NCBI GenBank assembly: GCA_027579435.1
Contig: JANBPK010001686.1
Span: forward strand, 1-16,455
DNA from: Candolleomyces eurysporus
Taxonomy: Eukaryota; Basidiomycota; Agaricomycetes; Agaricales; Psathyrellaceae
Reading direction: 5' to 3'
Length of the DNA: 16,455 bases
Position numbers and translations under genes: made by a program. This document shows, piece by piece, positions 1-8,085 of this stretch. How positions within the stretch are numbered: the stretch's first letter is position 1; each line of letters starts with the position of its first letter. Below the pieces are notes generated by a model. That model made no database searches, had not been told where the DNA came from, and saw only the letters and a program-made list of their open reading frames with translations.

Positions 1-51
1 AAGAAAGGGCGCACCACCATAGAGCTCAGAGTCGGCGGCGGGATTGGGCAT
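1..51 (-). CDS. Possible N-terminus of a divergent gene (runs off left edge)
   Basis: On the minus strand an ATG at 51-49 opens a frame of 17 codons that reaches the window edge without a stop (starts MPNPAADSELYGG). It lies head-to-head with the kinase gene, with about 245 bp between the two ATGs, a plausible shared fungal promoter. The stretch is GC-rich like the kinase gene and unlike the repeat zone. Seventeen codons are too few to identify a family, and a chance open frame in GC-rich DNA is a real alternative. Confidence 0.25.
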   Translation of the reverse strand, partial: MPNPAADSELYGGAPFL

Positions 52-296
52 TTGGACGGGGCAGGAGCATGGGAGTCGGGGACGAGAGCGTCGGCCCACG
101 GCTTGGCTAANGCCGTGCGAAAATGCGGGGATTAGCACTTTGTTCCTGCGAAACAGCACTGAGGCTGCAGAATGCCTTTTTGGGCCAGAACGGATCCACC
201 ATCTCATATGTCATCCCGAGTCTTAGTCTCCTCTGCAATTCCAGTTCCCCCCCCGTCCGCCCCCGAATNCCCTCTTCGACTCTGACCACCACCGCC
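52..296. promoter_or_regulatory. 5' flank and leader of the kinase gene, possibly bidirectional
   Basis: This is the GC-rich stretch upstream of the kinase start codon. A pyrimidine-rich run (about 223-290, with a C8 tract at 247-254) lies just before the ATG, as is common near transcription starts of filamentous fungi. No convincing TATA box is visible. The start codon sits in a good context (accgccATGc). Two Ns (111 and 269) lie here. Short open frames on both strands have no coding features that I can support. Confidence 0.4.
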
Positions 297-2252
297 ATGC
301 ATTCAGACGCCTTCGACGTCATTCCCTACGAGGTGCGCCCCTCCTCTCCGCTGCAGAACGCCCGCTGACCCCTCTGCAGGACATCAAGGGCGACTGGAAG
401 AAACTGGGCTCTGGCTCCTTCGGGAATGTCTACAAAGGCGTGTTCCCCCNGTCTCAGTCGCTTGCTAGACCTCGCTGACCCGCGATCGCACAGGGAGCTA
501 TCTGGGCATCGATGTCGCGATAAAGGAGGTCCTGCCATCGACCGAATACGACGTCGCAAAGTACTTTGAGCGGGAATGGCGTCTCATGAAGGAGTGCAGG
601 CACCCCAACATCTGTCTCTTCATCGGTCTCAGTCGTGCGCCATCCCCCGACAACCGCATCTTCATCATCTCGGAATTCATCGAGGGGGGCAACGTCCGGC
701 TCTACATCCATGACAAGAAAAAACCCTTTCCCTGGAGGCTCCGCCTCTCCTTTGCGACCGACATCACCCGTGCCCTGGCTTATCTGCATGCTCGCAAGTG
801 CATCCATCGCGATCTCAAGGGAGAAAATCTTCTCGTCACCACCAACGGTCGCATCAAGGTCACCGATTTCGGCTTCGCTCGCATTGCCGCCCGTAACGAA
901 GAGGAGCTCCGCCGCCTCACCTTCTGCGGCACCGACTCGTACATGTCCCCAGAAATCCTCCTTGGTGAAGAGTTTGATCTTCCCACCGACATTTTTTCGC
1001 TCGGGATCATCTTTTGCGAGATCGCCGCGAGGAAGCTGGCGGACGACCGCCATTTTAAGCGCGGTGCTCCCACTTTTGGCGTCGACGCCGATGAAGTCCG
1101 GAAGCTCGCCAGTCCCGGCTGTCCAGAGGACTTTCTCCAGCTCTGTCTCGACTGCTCGTCCACGGAACCCTCCAAGAGGCCGACCACCCGCCAGATCTTG
1201 GAAAGGCTTCGCGCGATTGAAGCAGAAGTCCTTCTGCGTCCAGCTGAAGGCGAAGACACCAACGTCGGCAGCGTGCGTTTCCTTACCGGTGGTAAACGGC
1301 CAGCCCTTGCTCCTCGCATTCCAAGCTTTGGCATGGGTGTCGGAAAGGACATTCGTGGGGTTGCGAAGGAAGACTCGGCGAGCTCGGATGATAGCGACGA
1401 GGAACTGATGGAAGCGGTGAAGCGCCTGTCCAAGGTGGGACTCGATGGTGCGTCGACCTGGAGTAATTCATCTTCCAGTATGTCCGCTCTTTTTTCTTTT
1501 CAATGTTATATCGTTAATACTCTCGATCAGGTATGCAGCCCTTGCTTGCCGGCAAGAACGGGGAAGGATCCAGATACAGCACCACGGTTATCCGTCAACC
1601 AAGCGCAGCGTCCTCCGCCCCTTCTCCCCTTTCCTCCATCCTCACTATTCGTCCATCTCCTGATCCGAATTCTTCTCCGGACCATATTCCTACTCCGATC
1701 CCCTCTGTTCTCGCAGACGATCCCTTGAATTCTGCTTCGCTCTTGTCTATCGACTCGTATCATACAGCGAATTCTTCAGCTATATCGAGTGCGCTTGCGA
1801 CAGAGGGAGGGTCCACTATCCGTTCCCTGCCTCATAATAACGCTCTTTTCGCTCCTGCTTCCCTCGTCCACCGTTTCACCCTATTGAAGCCTGGCACCAA
1901 GCCCAAGAGGCTCAGCTCCGGGTCGGCGAATGGGGAGTCGTCGATTTGGAACCCGCTCGAGATATTCTTTTCTAGCGGACTCCTTGTGTCCAAATGCGAC
2001 TTGTGCAATAAGCGGATTGGGTGGAAGCCGTTCTTGGAGTGCGATGACTGTAATATTCGGTGCGTGGTATGCTCATTGCATCTCCGATGTGTGGTTGACT
2101 TGGATTGGTTTCTGTATAGGACACATATAAAGTGTGGTGAGCTCGCTCCGCGGAATTGCGGTGGAGCCCAGCCTTTGAGGACTCACTCCGCACTCGAGGT
2201 AACTGGCGCGAGCTCAGGAGGGAAAGGGTCCGTTGGAGTTGTGAAAGGTTGA
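297..2252 (+). CDS. TKL/Raf-like protein kinase with C-terminal C1-type zinc finger, five exons
   Basis: A protein Ser/Thr (possibly dual-specificity) kinase, presumably cytosolic signalling. Exons by inspection are 297-332, 380-437, 494-1477, 1531-2059 and 2120-2252, totalling 1740 nt (579 residues plus TGA). The kinase domain spans about residues 18-275. It shows a Gly-rich loop GSGSFGNVYKG (22-32), VAIK lysine K42, HRDLKGEN (catalytic D138), DFG at 156-158, GTDSYMSPE in the activation segment and a late RP motif near 260. HRDLKGEN suits a Ser/Thr kinase. A Ser/Thr/Pro-rich linker follows. The C-terminal finger has ligands H473, C515, C518, C530, C533, H538, C541 and C549. The spacing CX2C-X11-CX2C-X4-H-X2-C-X7-C is C1-like, but the first H-to-C gap is unusually long (41 residues), so diacylglycerol binding is not assured. 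The start at 297 is the first ATG that joins in frame. All exons keep high GC and CpG, and no lesion is seen. Exon 2 needs a non-standard donor, listed separately. Confidence 0.9.
333..379 (+). other. Kinase intron 1 (47 nt, GT-AG)
   Basis: The donor is GTGCGC after codon GAG, and the acceptor is CTCTGCAG before GACATC. A CTGAC branch-point match lies at 365-369. Removing it joins FDVIPYE to DIKGDWKKLGSGSFG in phase 0. Confidence 0.8.
438..493 (+). other. Kinase intron 2 (56 nt), apparently GC-AG
   Basis: The acceptor TCGCACAG ends at 493, with a CTGAC branch match at 475-479. Only a donor at 438 (AAAG|GCGTGT) keeps the frame and gives the expected kinase sequence YKGSYLGIDVAIKEV. The GT two bases downstream (440) shifts the frame to an early stop. 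The GT at 451 fits only if the N at 450 is not a real base, which would give a 43-nt intron and an insertion VFPR. GC-AG introns are a known minor class. Confidence 0.55.
1478..1530 (+). other. Kinase intron 3 (53 nt, GT-AG)
   Basis: The donor is GTATGT, the acceptor is GATCAG, and a TTAATAC branch-like motif sits near 1514-1520. Splicing joins WSNSSS to MQPLLAGKN. Read through, the frame would run on to a stop at 1726-1728 and lose the linker and zinc finger. Confidence 0.85.
2060..2119 (+). other. Kinase intron 4 (60 nt, GT-AG), splits the zinc finger
   Basis: The donor is GTGCGT, the acceptor is TGTATAG, and a TTGAC branch-like motif lies at 2095-2099. Removal joins ECDDCNI-R to THIKCGELAPRNCG and creates the C-X4-H-X2-C-X7-C half of the finger. 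Read through, the frame also stays open, so the intron is easily missed by an ORF finder. Confidence 0.9.
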
Positions 2253-2760
2253 CTGTAGGTTTTGCTAGGTAATACATGAACATATGGACTTGTTGTATTG
2301 TGGCGTATTAGGGCTGCTCAATTCTAAATGATCAGTTCAGTTTGATGAGTTGCTCATCCAGATTGGAGGCCAAAGGATAACACTGGAAGCCGGCTTTGCC
2401 GCAATGCCTGCTACTTAGCTTGTTTTGACCAGGGACATGGAGTATATCAGTATTTGTGTTCGGATCTTTCACTTTCAATCAATTATGTGCACTTGCTGAT
2501 GCACTTGCAAGCATCCCTCAAAATCTCTCAGTGCCCAGCTTGAGAGAAAACCAGGAAGTAGTGATCACCACAGGACACCCATAGCTCATGGGTATATGGG
2601 ATGGTAGACTGTCTGGAGGCTGGGCCAGGTCTTGCTGACCCAACCCTGGGCCCTGGTTTTTTTAAAGTACATGCTAACTACACTTTGAGGTGCAATATGT
2701 ACTACTCTACACTAAATCAAGCCAGGTTCAAAGTGAGCAAACTAGTATTGTCAGCAACTA
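2253..2760. other. AT-rich spacer between kinase gene and pogo element, no gene seen
   Basis: Composition changes sharply here. CpG is frequent in the kinase exons and almost absent from about 2280 on (one at 2461, then none until 2771). No AATAAA follows the kinase stop closely. A GC-rich imperfect palindrome sits near 2620-2660 (ctgggccagg facing ccctgggccctgg), and a short inverted repeat (acccat / atgggt) near 2578-2594. These may be remnants of small non-autonomous elements, but I cannot place their ends. Confidence 0.5.
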
Positions 2761-2782
2761 CAGTGTGATGGCGGTCCTTGAG
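2761..2782 (+). repeat. Left terminal inverted repeat of pogo element
   Basis: It matches the reverse complement of 5942-5963 at 21 of 22 positions; the mismatch is at position 3 (g here, a in the other). TA precedes it. Confidence 0.92.
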
Positions 2783-3953
2783 GCATCACCGATCCTTGAG
2801 GCAAACCCCGATATCTCGTGCTCGGGCCACCCAATTTGTATCATTTTTGGTCAGATTAGAGAATAGTAATGCTTTTACTGATTCCTGAAATTTGGGGCCA
2901 AACAGCTAAATGTGTATTGAGAAATGTCTAAATCAAAGGGTAACATATGGTGATTTTGATGCTTCACACTTTTCAGTCTTGATTTATCTATGGAAGATGA
3001 ATGCTTTTGAGTAAAAGATTGATACCATGTGGTAGCCCTGCTTTTTAGCTCTCTAACGTGCCTAAAAAGAGGGAGTTTGGTGGGGAACTCCTCTGATAAT
3101 GTCGGAATTACAGGAGCGTGACACAAATGCCAAATGATGGGGAAGGCGTGCACTCACAACACTCTTCTCAGGCCACTGTTGCTTCCCAAATGCCATACAA
3201 AGGCCTGTCAGAGCGCATCAAGAAGCAGAAGCAAGCTCATGTACAAGAACAGTGCTTACAAGAAGCTATCCAAGCCTATCATGATGCCATTGAAGGAGGT
3301 GCAAAACAGTCTTACTGCACAATAGCTGACAGGTTCGGGGTAGATGATACAACCCTACAACAACATGTAAATGGAGGGCACACAATGGGGGAGTTTAATG
3401 CAACAAAGAAGAAACTCACCGATGTGGAGGAACACACACTTGTCCGCTTTATCTTGGAGTCTGCTGACCGTGCCTTTCCCCTCTGTCACCGTGAGATCAT
3501 GCAGTATGCAGATCTTCTCTGCCAAGGCCATCTTGGACCCAACTGTAGTCGCGTTACCAAATCCTGGGTCCAGGCATTCCTCGATCGCTATCATGAAATC
3601 TTGCAGAGCCACTGGAGCAAGCCCCCCAACACTCAACGGGCATAGTCCCTGAACCCCAAAGCAGTCAAGTCTTGGTTTGATCTCGTTGAAGAGTTCATTG
3701 TAAAGACAGGAATCAATCCAGAAAATGTGTACAGAATGGACAAGAGTGGATTCCCAATGGCATACACAGGCAAAGAACGGGTTGTGGGGGCACGAGGGAC
3801 AAAGACTCAGCACAAGCAAGGAGGTGCTGACCGAGAGAATGTAACAGCAGTTGTCACAATCTGCACTGATGGTGGAACTGTCCCACCTTTGCTGATTTTC
3901 AAGGGAAAAAATGTCCAGGAGACCTGGGTGCAAGGTAACACTATTAATGCACG

Positions 3954-4010
3954 GTAAGTTTTCTATTTGACCTTGAGGATCATACATGAAGACTCACCTC
4001 TGTTTTACAG
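3954..4010 (+). other. Transposase intron (57 nt, GT-AG)
   Basis: The donor is GTAAGT and the acceptor TGTTTTACAG. Joining GCACG to TGTTGCATGC, with the nested MITE also removed, restores the continuous frame NARVACSNRGWTDGQIGLNW. The acceptor AG (4009-4010) is the first two bases of the MITE's 8-bp target duplication. Confidence 0.85.
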
Positions 4011-4016
4011 TGTTGC
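4009..4016 (+). repeat. Left 8-bp target duplication of the MITE (contains the splice acceptor AG)
   Basis: agtgttgc, identical to 4335-4342. Its first two bases are the AG of the transposase intron. Confidence 0.9.
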
Positions 4017-4334
4017 TAGTGTTCCCCACGGGTAAGCCTTACCCGCCGGGTATGCGGGTAGGATACACACAGGTACGGGTACGGGTAAGGGTTTGCTTAC
4101 CCGCGACCTTCAAAACGAGCCTAAGAACAGCCCAAACGGACAAGAATTGACTGAGATACAGTCAATTTAAGTGAACCAACTTAAATTGGCTGTATCTCAG
4201 CCAGTTCTGATCCGTTTTGGACGATCTAAAGCTCTACCCATGCGGATTACCTGTGGGTACACGGGTAGGATACACAGCGGGTACGGGTACGGGTTGGGTC
4301 GAAGTTACCCGCCGGTAACCCGCAATGATCACTA
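4017..4334. mobile_element. hAT-type MITE (318 bp) nested in the transposase gene
   Basis: It is flanked by a perfect 8-bp duplication agtgttgc (4009-4016 and 4335-4342), the duplication length of hAT transposons. The ends begin tagtgttcc on the left and tagtgatca on the reversed right end, fitting the TAGTG-type hAT terminus. There is no coding capacity. Inside are two same-strand copies of a gggtaggatacaca-(cg)gggtacgggtacggg block (about 4055-4091 and 4262-4300) and a long central hairpin (4132-4220). Many CpGs survive, unlike the surrounding repeats, so it looks younger than its host element. Confidence 0.88.
4132..4220. repeat. Long imperfect hairpin at the centre of the MITE
   Basis: The arms run ccaaacgga...gagatacag...caatttaagt on the left and the reverse complement (aacttaaattgg...ctgtatctcag...tccgttttgg) on the right, around a loop of about 5 nt. 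About 40 bases pair on each side with a few mismatches. Such foldback cores are usual in MITEs. Confidence 0.85.
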
Positions 4335-4342
4335 AGTGTTGC
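4335..4342 (+). repeat. Right 8-bp target duplication of the MITE (duplicate AG)
   Basis: agtgttgc. The copied AG at 4335-4336 stands directly before TGTTGCATGC, the exact start of the second transposase exon. Confidence 0.9.
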
Positions 4343-5941
4343 ATGCTCCAATCGAGGATGGACTGATGGCCAGATTGGGTTGAACTGGCTCAAGAAGGTC
4401 TTTGAGCCACAGACCCGTGAGAAGGCAGCAGGGCGTACTCAAGTCCTTCTACTTGACAGGCACAGCTCACACTACACAATCAAGTTTATCAAGGAGGCAC
4501 AGAAGCATAACATTGTGCTCCTCGGATATCCTGCACACTGTACACATGCTCTGCAAGGTCTTGATGTTGTCTGCTTTGCCAGGATGAAGGAGAACTGGAA
4601 ACAGAAGATCATCAACTTTGAGACAAAGAATTTCCAATCCATAAGCAAGACCAACTTCACGTACCTTTTCAGTCACACCTACACCACTTCATTCACCTCT
4701 GAAACTGTCTGAGCCACCTTTTGAGTGACAGGTGTCCATCCCTTTGATTGCACAGTCATTTCCAAGACCCAGATGAAGCTGAGCCTCACAACATCCACCA
4801 AAGGCACCTTCCCACTCCCACAGCCCAGTCCTGTCTGCGCAGTAATGGCAGCGATGGCTAGCAACCCCCCAACGTCCTTCAATATATCACCATCAACACA
4901 CCAATGTCATTCTGAAGGACAAGAAAACTCACCACAATCAACTCCATCACAACGACGACAAGCTTTATGTTTAAATGTTGATCCTTTGCTCTACACCCCT
5001 TCGAAGCGCATGTGAGCTTTGTATGGCACTATTTCTTCAACTTCTTTGGGGTCTGTCCTTATTTTGAAAGTCAAGATCACTTCTGCAACAGCAGTTATGC
5101 CTCCTGTTTTCAAGGAGGTCCCACCACTCCCTCAGCCTAATTGGTCCCTCACAAACCTGGCACCTTCTCGGAAATCATATCAGGAGTTGCAGCGCAAGAA
5201 CAAAGAGCTGCATGCTCACCTTCAACATGCCTCCATAATCCAGAAGGCCCAATAGGGAGTCATCAAGGGTGCCCATGCACAGGTGATTGTCCAAAACCTC
5301 CATCTCAACAAACTCAATGGTGCCCTCCATAGAAAAGAGTGGCAGCATGAGTCAAACCGCACCCTGGTGATTGACTCCACCAAAGGTCAGGTCTACACTT
5401 CTGATGAGGTGCTGCAAGGCCTTCTTGCTCAGGAGAAAAGGAAGAAGCAGAAGTTGGATGATAAGGAGGCCAGGGCTAGGATGAGGGCAGCTAAGAAGGA
5501 GGCTTAGGCAAAGTTGGAAGATGAATGGACAAAAATCAAGGCTGACCATGAGCAAAAGCTGGCTGAATGGAAGGGAGTATGCAAGGAACTTCAGCAACGG
5601 GCTGTAGCAAAAAAAAAAAAGGCCCAAAGCCCCTACTCGGCCTTGAAAACCAACTCTTCCTGCCAATTTTGCGGCCATAAACAAGGAGGATGAAGATGAC
5701 AAGGAGGAGCCAGATAATGATTGATGGCTGTGTCACGCATTTGTGACACACGCCTCAAGTCGCACAAAGTATGACATTTCTATACCCTGTTGTATTTCCC
5801 TTACTCCCCTCTCTAATTTTTTGTAGCTGTCTTTAATATATAGCTTAATATATCGGAAAGATACAATTTCATCATTATATCAACTTTATGCTAGTGTCTG
5901 AGCAAGTTTGTTTTCATAAAATAGCAAATACAAGGTGCTGA

Positions 5942-5963
5942 CTCAAGGACCGCCATCACATTG
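5942..5963 (-). repeat. Right terminal inverted repeat of pogo element
   Basis: It is the partner of 2761-2782 and is followed directly by TA, the target-site duplicate. Confidence 0.92.
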
Positions 5964-6699
5964 TATATTAGTGTGAAGAGATATTGAAAGATTGAATGGT
6001 AGTGGCTCTGGAAAAACAAATACAAACACCAAAAATCACAGCATGCATGTCATTTCACCCACAATAAATGATGTGAATGAATCATGTTATAGTATATCCA
6101 AAGAGTAGATAGGTTGAATTATAATCATTTGAGTGTTGAAAACAAATTTTGATCTTGGTTAGTATTTGTGGAAAAAGGTCAGGGTCAGCAAAAAAAAAAN
6201 GTGCCAGCCTGTTATGTTTTTTTTGGGTGGAGCTTTGTGCTTAAGGCACAGGCTCTGGGGAGCAACAAATCTTTGCTTCCATTGCTGGCTAGGTAAAAGG
6301 AATGAGCACCACTTTACTGTGGCCCACCATGAGGAATTGCATGCACAAACACCCTACAAAATTCACAAACTTGTCCTTAATATTCATGAATAGAGGATGA
6401 AGATGCTGTTCAATGGTGATAAATGGACTTGTGTATAAGGAAAATCTTTGTGAAGTTGGGAAACTATAGAGTTTTCCCTGACTGCCAACTGAGCAGACTC
6501 CTTAGCAGAAATAAAAAAAAACAAGTAAGACAATTCAACAATGGTACTTTAAGTTTGTGAAGGCCTTGTGAACATATCTGAAACAACTACAACCAGAATT
6601 GAAGCTACCTGATATGCCTGACCTGGCAAGGGACAATATCAGAGGGAGTTATGCATACTACAAGGGAATCTGCCCTGACATTGCTAAACCAAAGTCTTC
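5964..6699. other. Decayed repeat DNA between pogo element and WD40 pseudogene
   Basis: AT-rich, CpG-poor DNA with A runs (one interrupted by an N at 6200). Short open frames exist, for example plus-strand 6166-6393, but without recognisable motifs. Minus-strand translation of 6300-6700 shows short open pieces that could be the eroded 3' part of the adjacent pseudogene. I cannot support a separate gene. Confidence 0.4.
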
Positions 6700-6883
6700 A
6701 TGAAGTAACCAATGGCTTCAAGAACTTGATTATCAATCTGCTAAGTCAATAAGTGCTCACCTTATTGTTTGCAAATGGGAAGGACTGGGAGGCACTGGCA
6801 CCAGGAATCAGAGACATTTTATACAAGTCAATGCCAGTCAACAAACTGTATACAATGAGGTACTTGTCATCACCCACTAAAAC

Positions 6884-8085
6884 TGTTGATACGACCGTGT
6901 TTGCTTTTTTGTGAATAAATACCCATTTTATTGAATATATTGTTCATAATTCAATTAACAGTCGTGTCTCATTAATCTCTACACCATGAAACCCTTCCAG
7001 TATTAAGATAACTCACATGGTGCAAAGGATAAAAAAAGAGTACACTACTCTTGGGTTCATGAGAGTTGGAGTTTACTCGAGGACTGCCGACTTAGAGGCG
7101 CGCCCACCATATACCCAAGATTAGGGTTTAGTAAGCTAGCCGGTTGGCGCTGCTTCAGATTAAACGGCCTACCTTGCAGCTGAACAACACAATTTCACTA
7201 CTAAGGCTATAGAGGTGGTTTCCTAGGCACTAAAAGTACCTAAATTCTTGCGCGGCCTCACATTAATCAAGTATATTCAGTGCTAGAGCAGTGGGGCAAG
7301 TCCCTAAGCGTACGAAGAGATGCGCAGCAAAGTTTCAGCACATCAAATGGCATGATGGCTGGCGGGGCATGAGAAAGGAGCTCAAAGTACTCTGAAAGGA
7401 AGGTTGTTCACGGAAAAAGATAATTTGGAGGGTGGTCACAAAGGGCTTGCCAAGATAAATCTATTCAATTAACAGAGGTCCAACTCCTCCTCACGCAGCT
7501 CGAGCAAAGGCACACCAAGGCAGTGGTTGGAATAACTGTAGACCAACCACCCTTGATCAACTTTGGCATCCCACTCGGCATACCAGAAAAGGCAAAAGAA
7601 ATCTATGAATAGTCACGGCACGAGCGCAGGAATGGCGCAGCGGCACCTTGGCGTATCCGATACCCTCTTTTTATCTCTTTATCTCTCTCTCTAGCTGGAG
7701 CTTGGACTCTTTTTATTTATAAATCTTATGTACACCTATTTACCCTTTTCTGGTGATTATGCGGCTCCAAATAGTATATATATTGGACTCTTTTAGCATA
7801 GTTTTCCCCAGAGAATTACTGCTGTTTTATTTGTGTTTACTTTGCGTTTGCAATCAATTGGTTGTGTGACTTTTATCTCGTGCGGCGTGATACTAAGTTA
7901 AAGGAAAGATCAAAGCTATAAAGATATAACCTTTTAGGTTAACTACGTGATTATTGAGTACTCCTCAATTACTTGGAATTAGTGTGCACAAAAGAGAGAA
8001 CTTGTAAATTCTTAATACTCTACACTACCCCCATACTTGCACCCCTGATTTCGGTGCAGCACAACTACGAAAGGTCTATACATAC
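6884..8085 (-). mobile_element. CpG-retaining insertion, probably LTR-retrotransposon derived (ends unresolved)
   Basis: This stretch stands out for frequent CpGs (for example 7075-7110, 7250-7390 and 7610-7650), while DNA on both sides has almost none. Read on the minus strand it ends TATCAACA at 6884, preceded by AATAAA-type signals, and has a TATAAATA box near 7714-7721, as in an LTR promoter and polyadenylation region. A G-rich run on the minus strand (8020-8045, tatgggggtag) looks like a polypurine tract. The plus strand has an open remnant of about 55 codons, roughly 7425-7608 (ending PLINFGIPLGIPEKAKEIYE), that I cannot assign. No 5-bp target duplication was found, so the class is a guess. 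Confidence 0.35.
7669..7695 (+). repeat. Short TC-rich low-complexity tract
   Basis: A (tatctctt)/(tctctc) run inside the 6.9-8.1 kb insert. A tggactctttt motif occurs twice nearby (about 7703 and 7783). Confidence 0.5.

Larger units (their letters stand above)
3127..5724 (+). pseudogene. Pogo-like transposase (CENP-B-type HTH plus DDE_1), inactivated by stops
   Basis: It would bind the element's inverted ends and catalyse excision and insertion. The ATG at 3127 is the likely start. The N-terminal helix-turn-helix region (about 3260-3380, with CTIADRFGVDDTTLQQHV) and CENP-B-like DNA-binding region (about 3415-3620) are followed by the catalytic domain. The first Asp is in RMDKSGF (3739-3741), the second in LLLDRHSSH (4455-4457), and the third in HALQGLDVV (4563-4565), a DDD triad as in pogo. 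A basic, Glu/Lys-rich probable coiled coil ends the protein (about 5170-5610). Intron 3954-4010 splits it. In-frame stops are at 3643 (TAG), 4710 (TGA), 4722 (TGA), 5013 (TGA), 5253 (TAG) and 5505 (TAG). One frame otherwise continues to the A12 tract near 5609-5620. After that tract the acidic tail is in another frame, ending at 5724. Confidence 0.9.
2761..5963 (+). mobile_element. Complete pogo-like (Tc1/mariner superfamily) DNA transposon, decayed
   Basis: A 3.2-kb cut-and-paste element. The left end starts cagtgtgatggcggtccttg, and the right end carries its reverse complement over 22 bp with one mismatch (2761-2782 against 5942-5963). Both ends are flanked by TA (2759-2760 and 5964-5965), the target duplication of the Tc1/mariner/pogo group. 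A second copy of tccttgaggca just inside the left end (2793-2803, first copy 2775-2785) could be a second transposase-binding site. The interior holds one transposase gene in plus orientation with a transposon-type DDE domain. A 318-bp MITE is nested at 4017-4334. The element cannot be autonomous in this copy because its gene has six stops. Confidence 0.92.

Noticed and set aside
440..468. GT-AG intron of 29 nt in the kinase gene that would also keep frame
   Set aside because: Too short for fungal splicing, and it would leave a strong branch point and acceptor (475-493) inside the exon.
454..1053. Long minus-strand open frame opposite the kinase
   Set aside because: It is a shadow of the kinase codons in GC-rich DNA; it crosses the second kinase intron and shows no domain.
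635..1408. Second plus-strand frame over the kinase
   Set aside because: Ser/Pro/Arg-rich out-of-frame translation of the kinase, which has all catalytic motifs in the other frame.
1922..1975. A 54-nt intron that would shorten the first loop of the kinase zinc finger
   Set aside because: The donor GTCGGC is poor, the reading frame is open through it, and the WNPLEIFF segment it would remove looks like protein. The loop would still be longer than standard.
3355..3987. 210-codon minus-strand open frame over the transposase
   Set aside because: It lies opposite the transposase coding strand, spans the transposase intron and has no recognisable motif.
4021..4320. GGGTA-rich sequence as an internal telomere repeat
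   Set aside because: The units are irregular (gggta, cgggta, ggata) and occur as two blocks inside a hAT element with an 8-bp duplication, so they belong to the MITE.
5352..5702. Leu/Phe-rich minus-strand frame resembling a membrane protein
   Set aside because: It is the complement of the Lys/Glu-rich coiled coil of the transposase, which always reads as hydrophobic on the other strand.
6884..6983. A 100-bp LTR with ends TGTTGATACG and CTCTACA
   Set aside because: No second copy, target duplication or primer-binding site, and 100 bp is too short for confidence. Only a broader LTR-like insertion is proposed.
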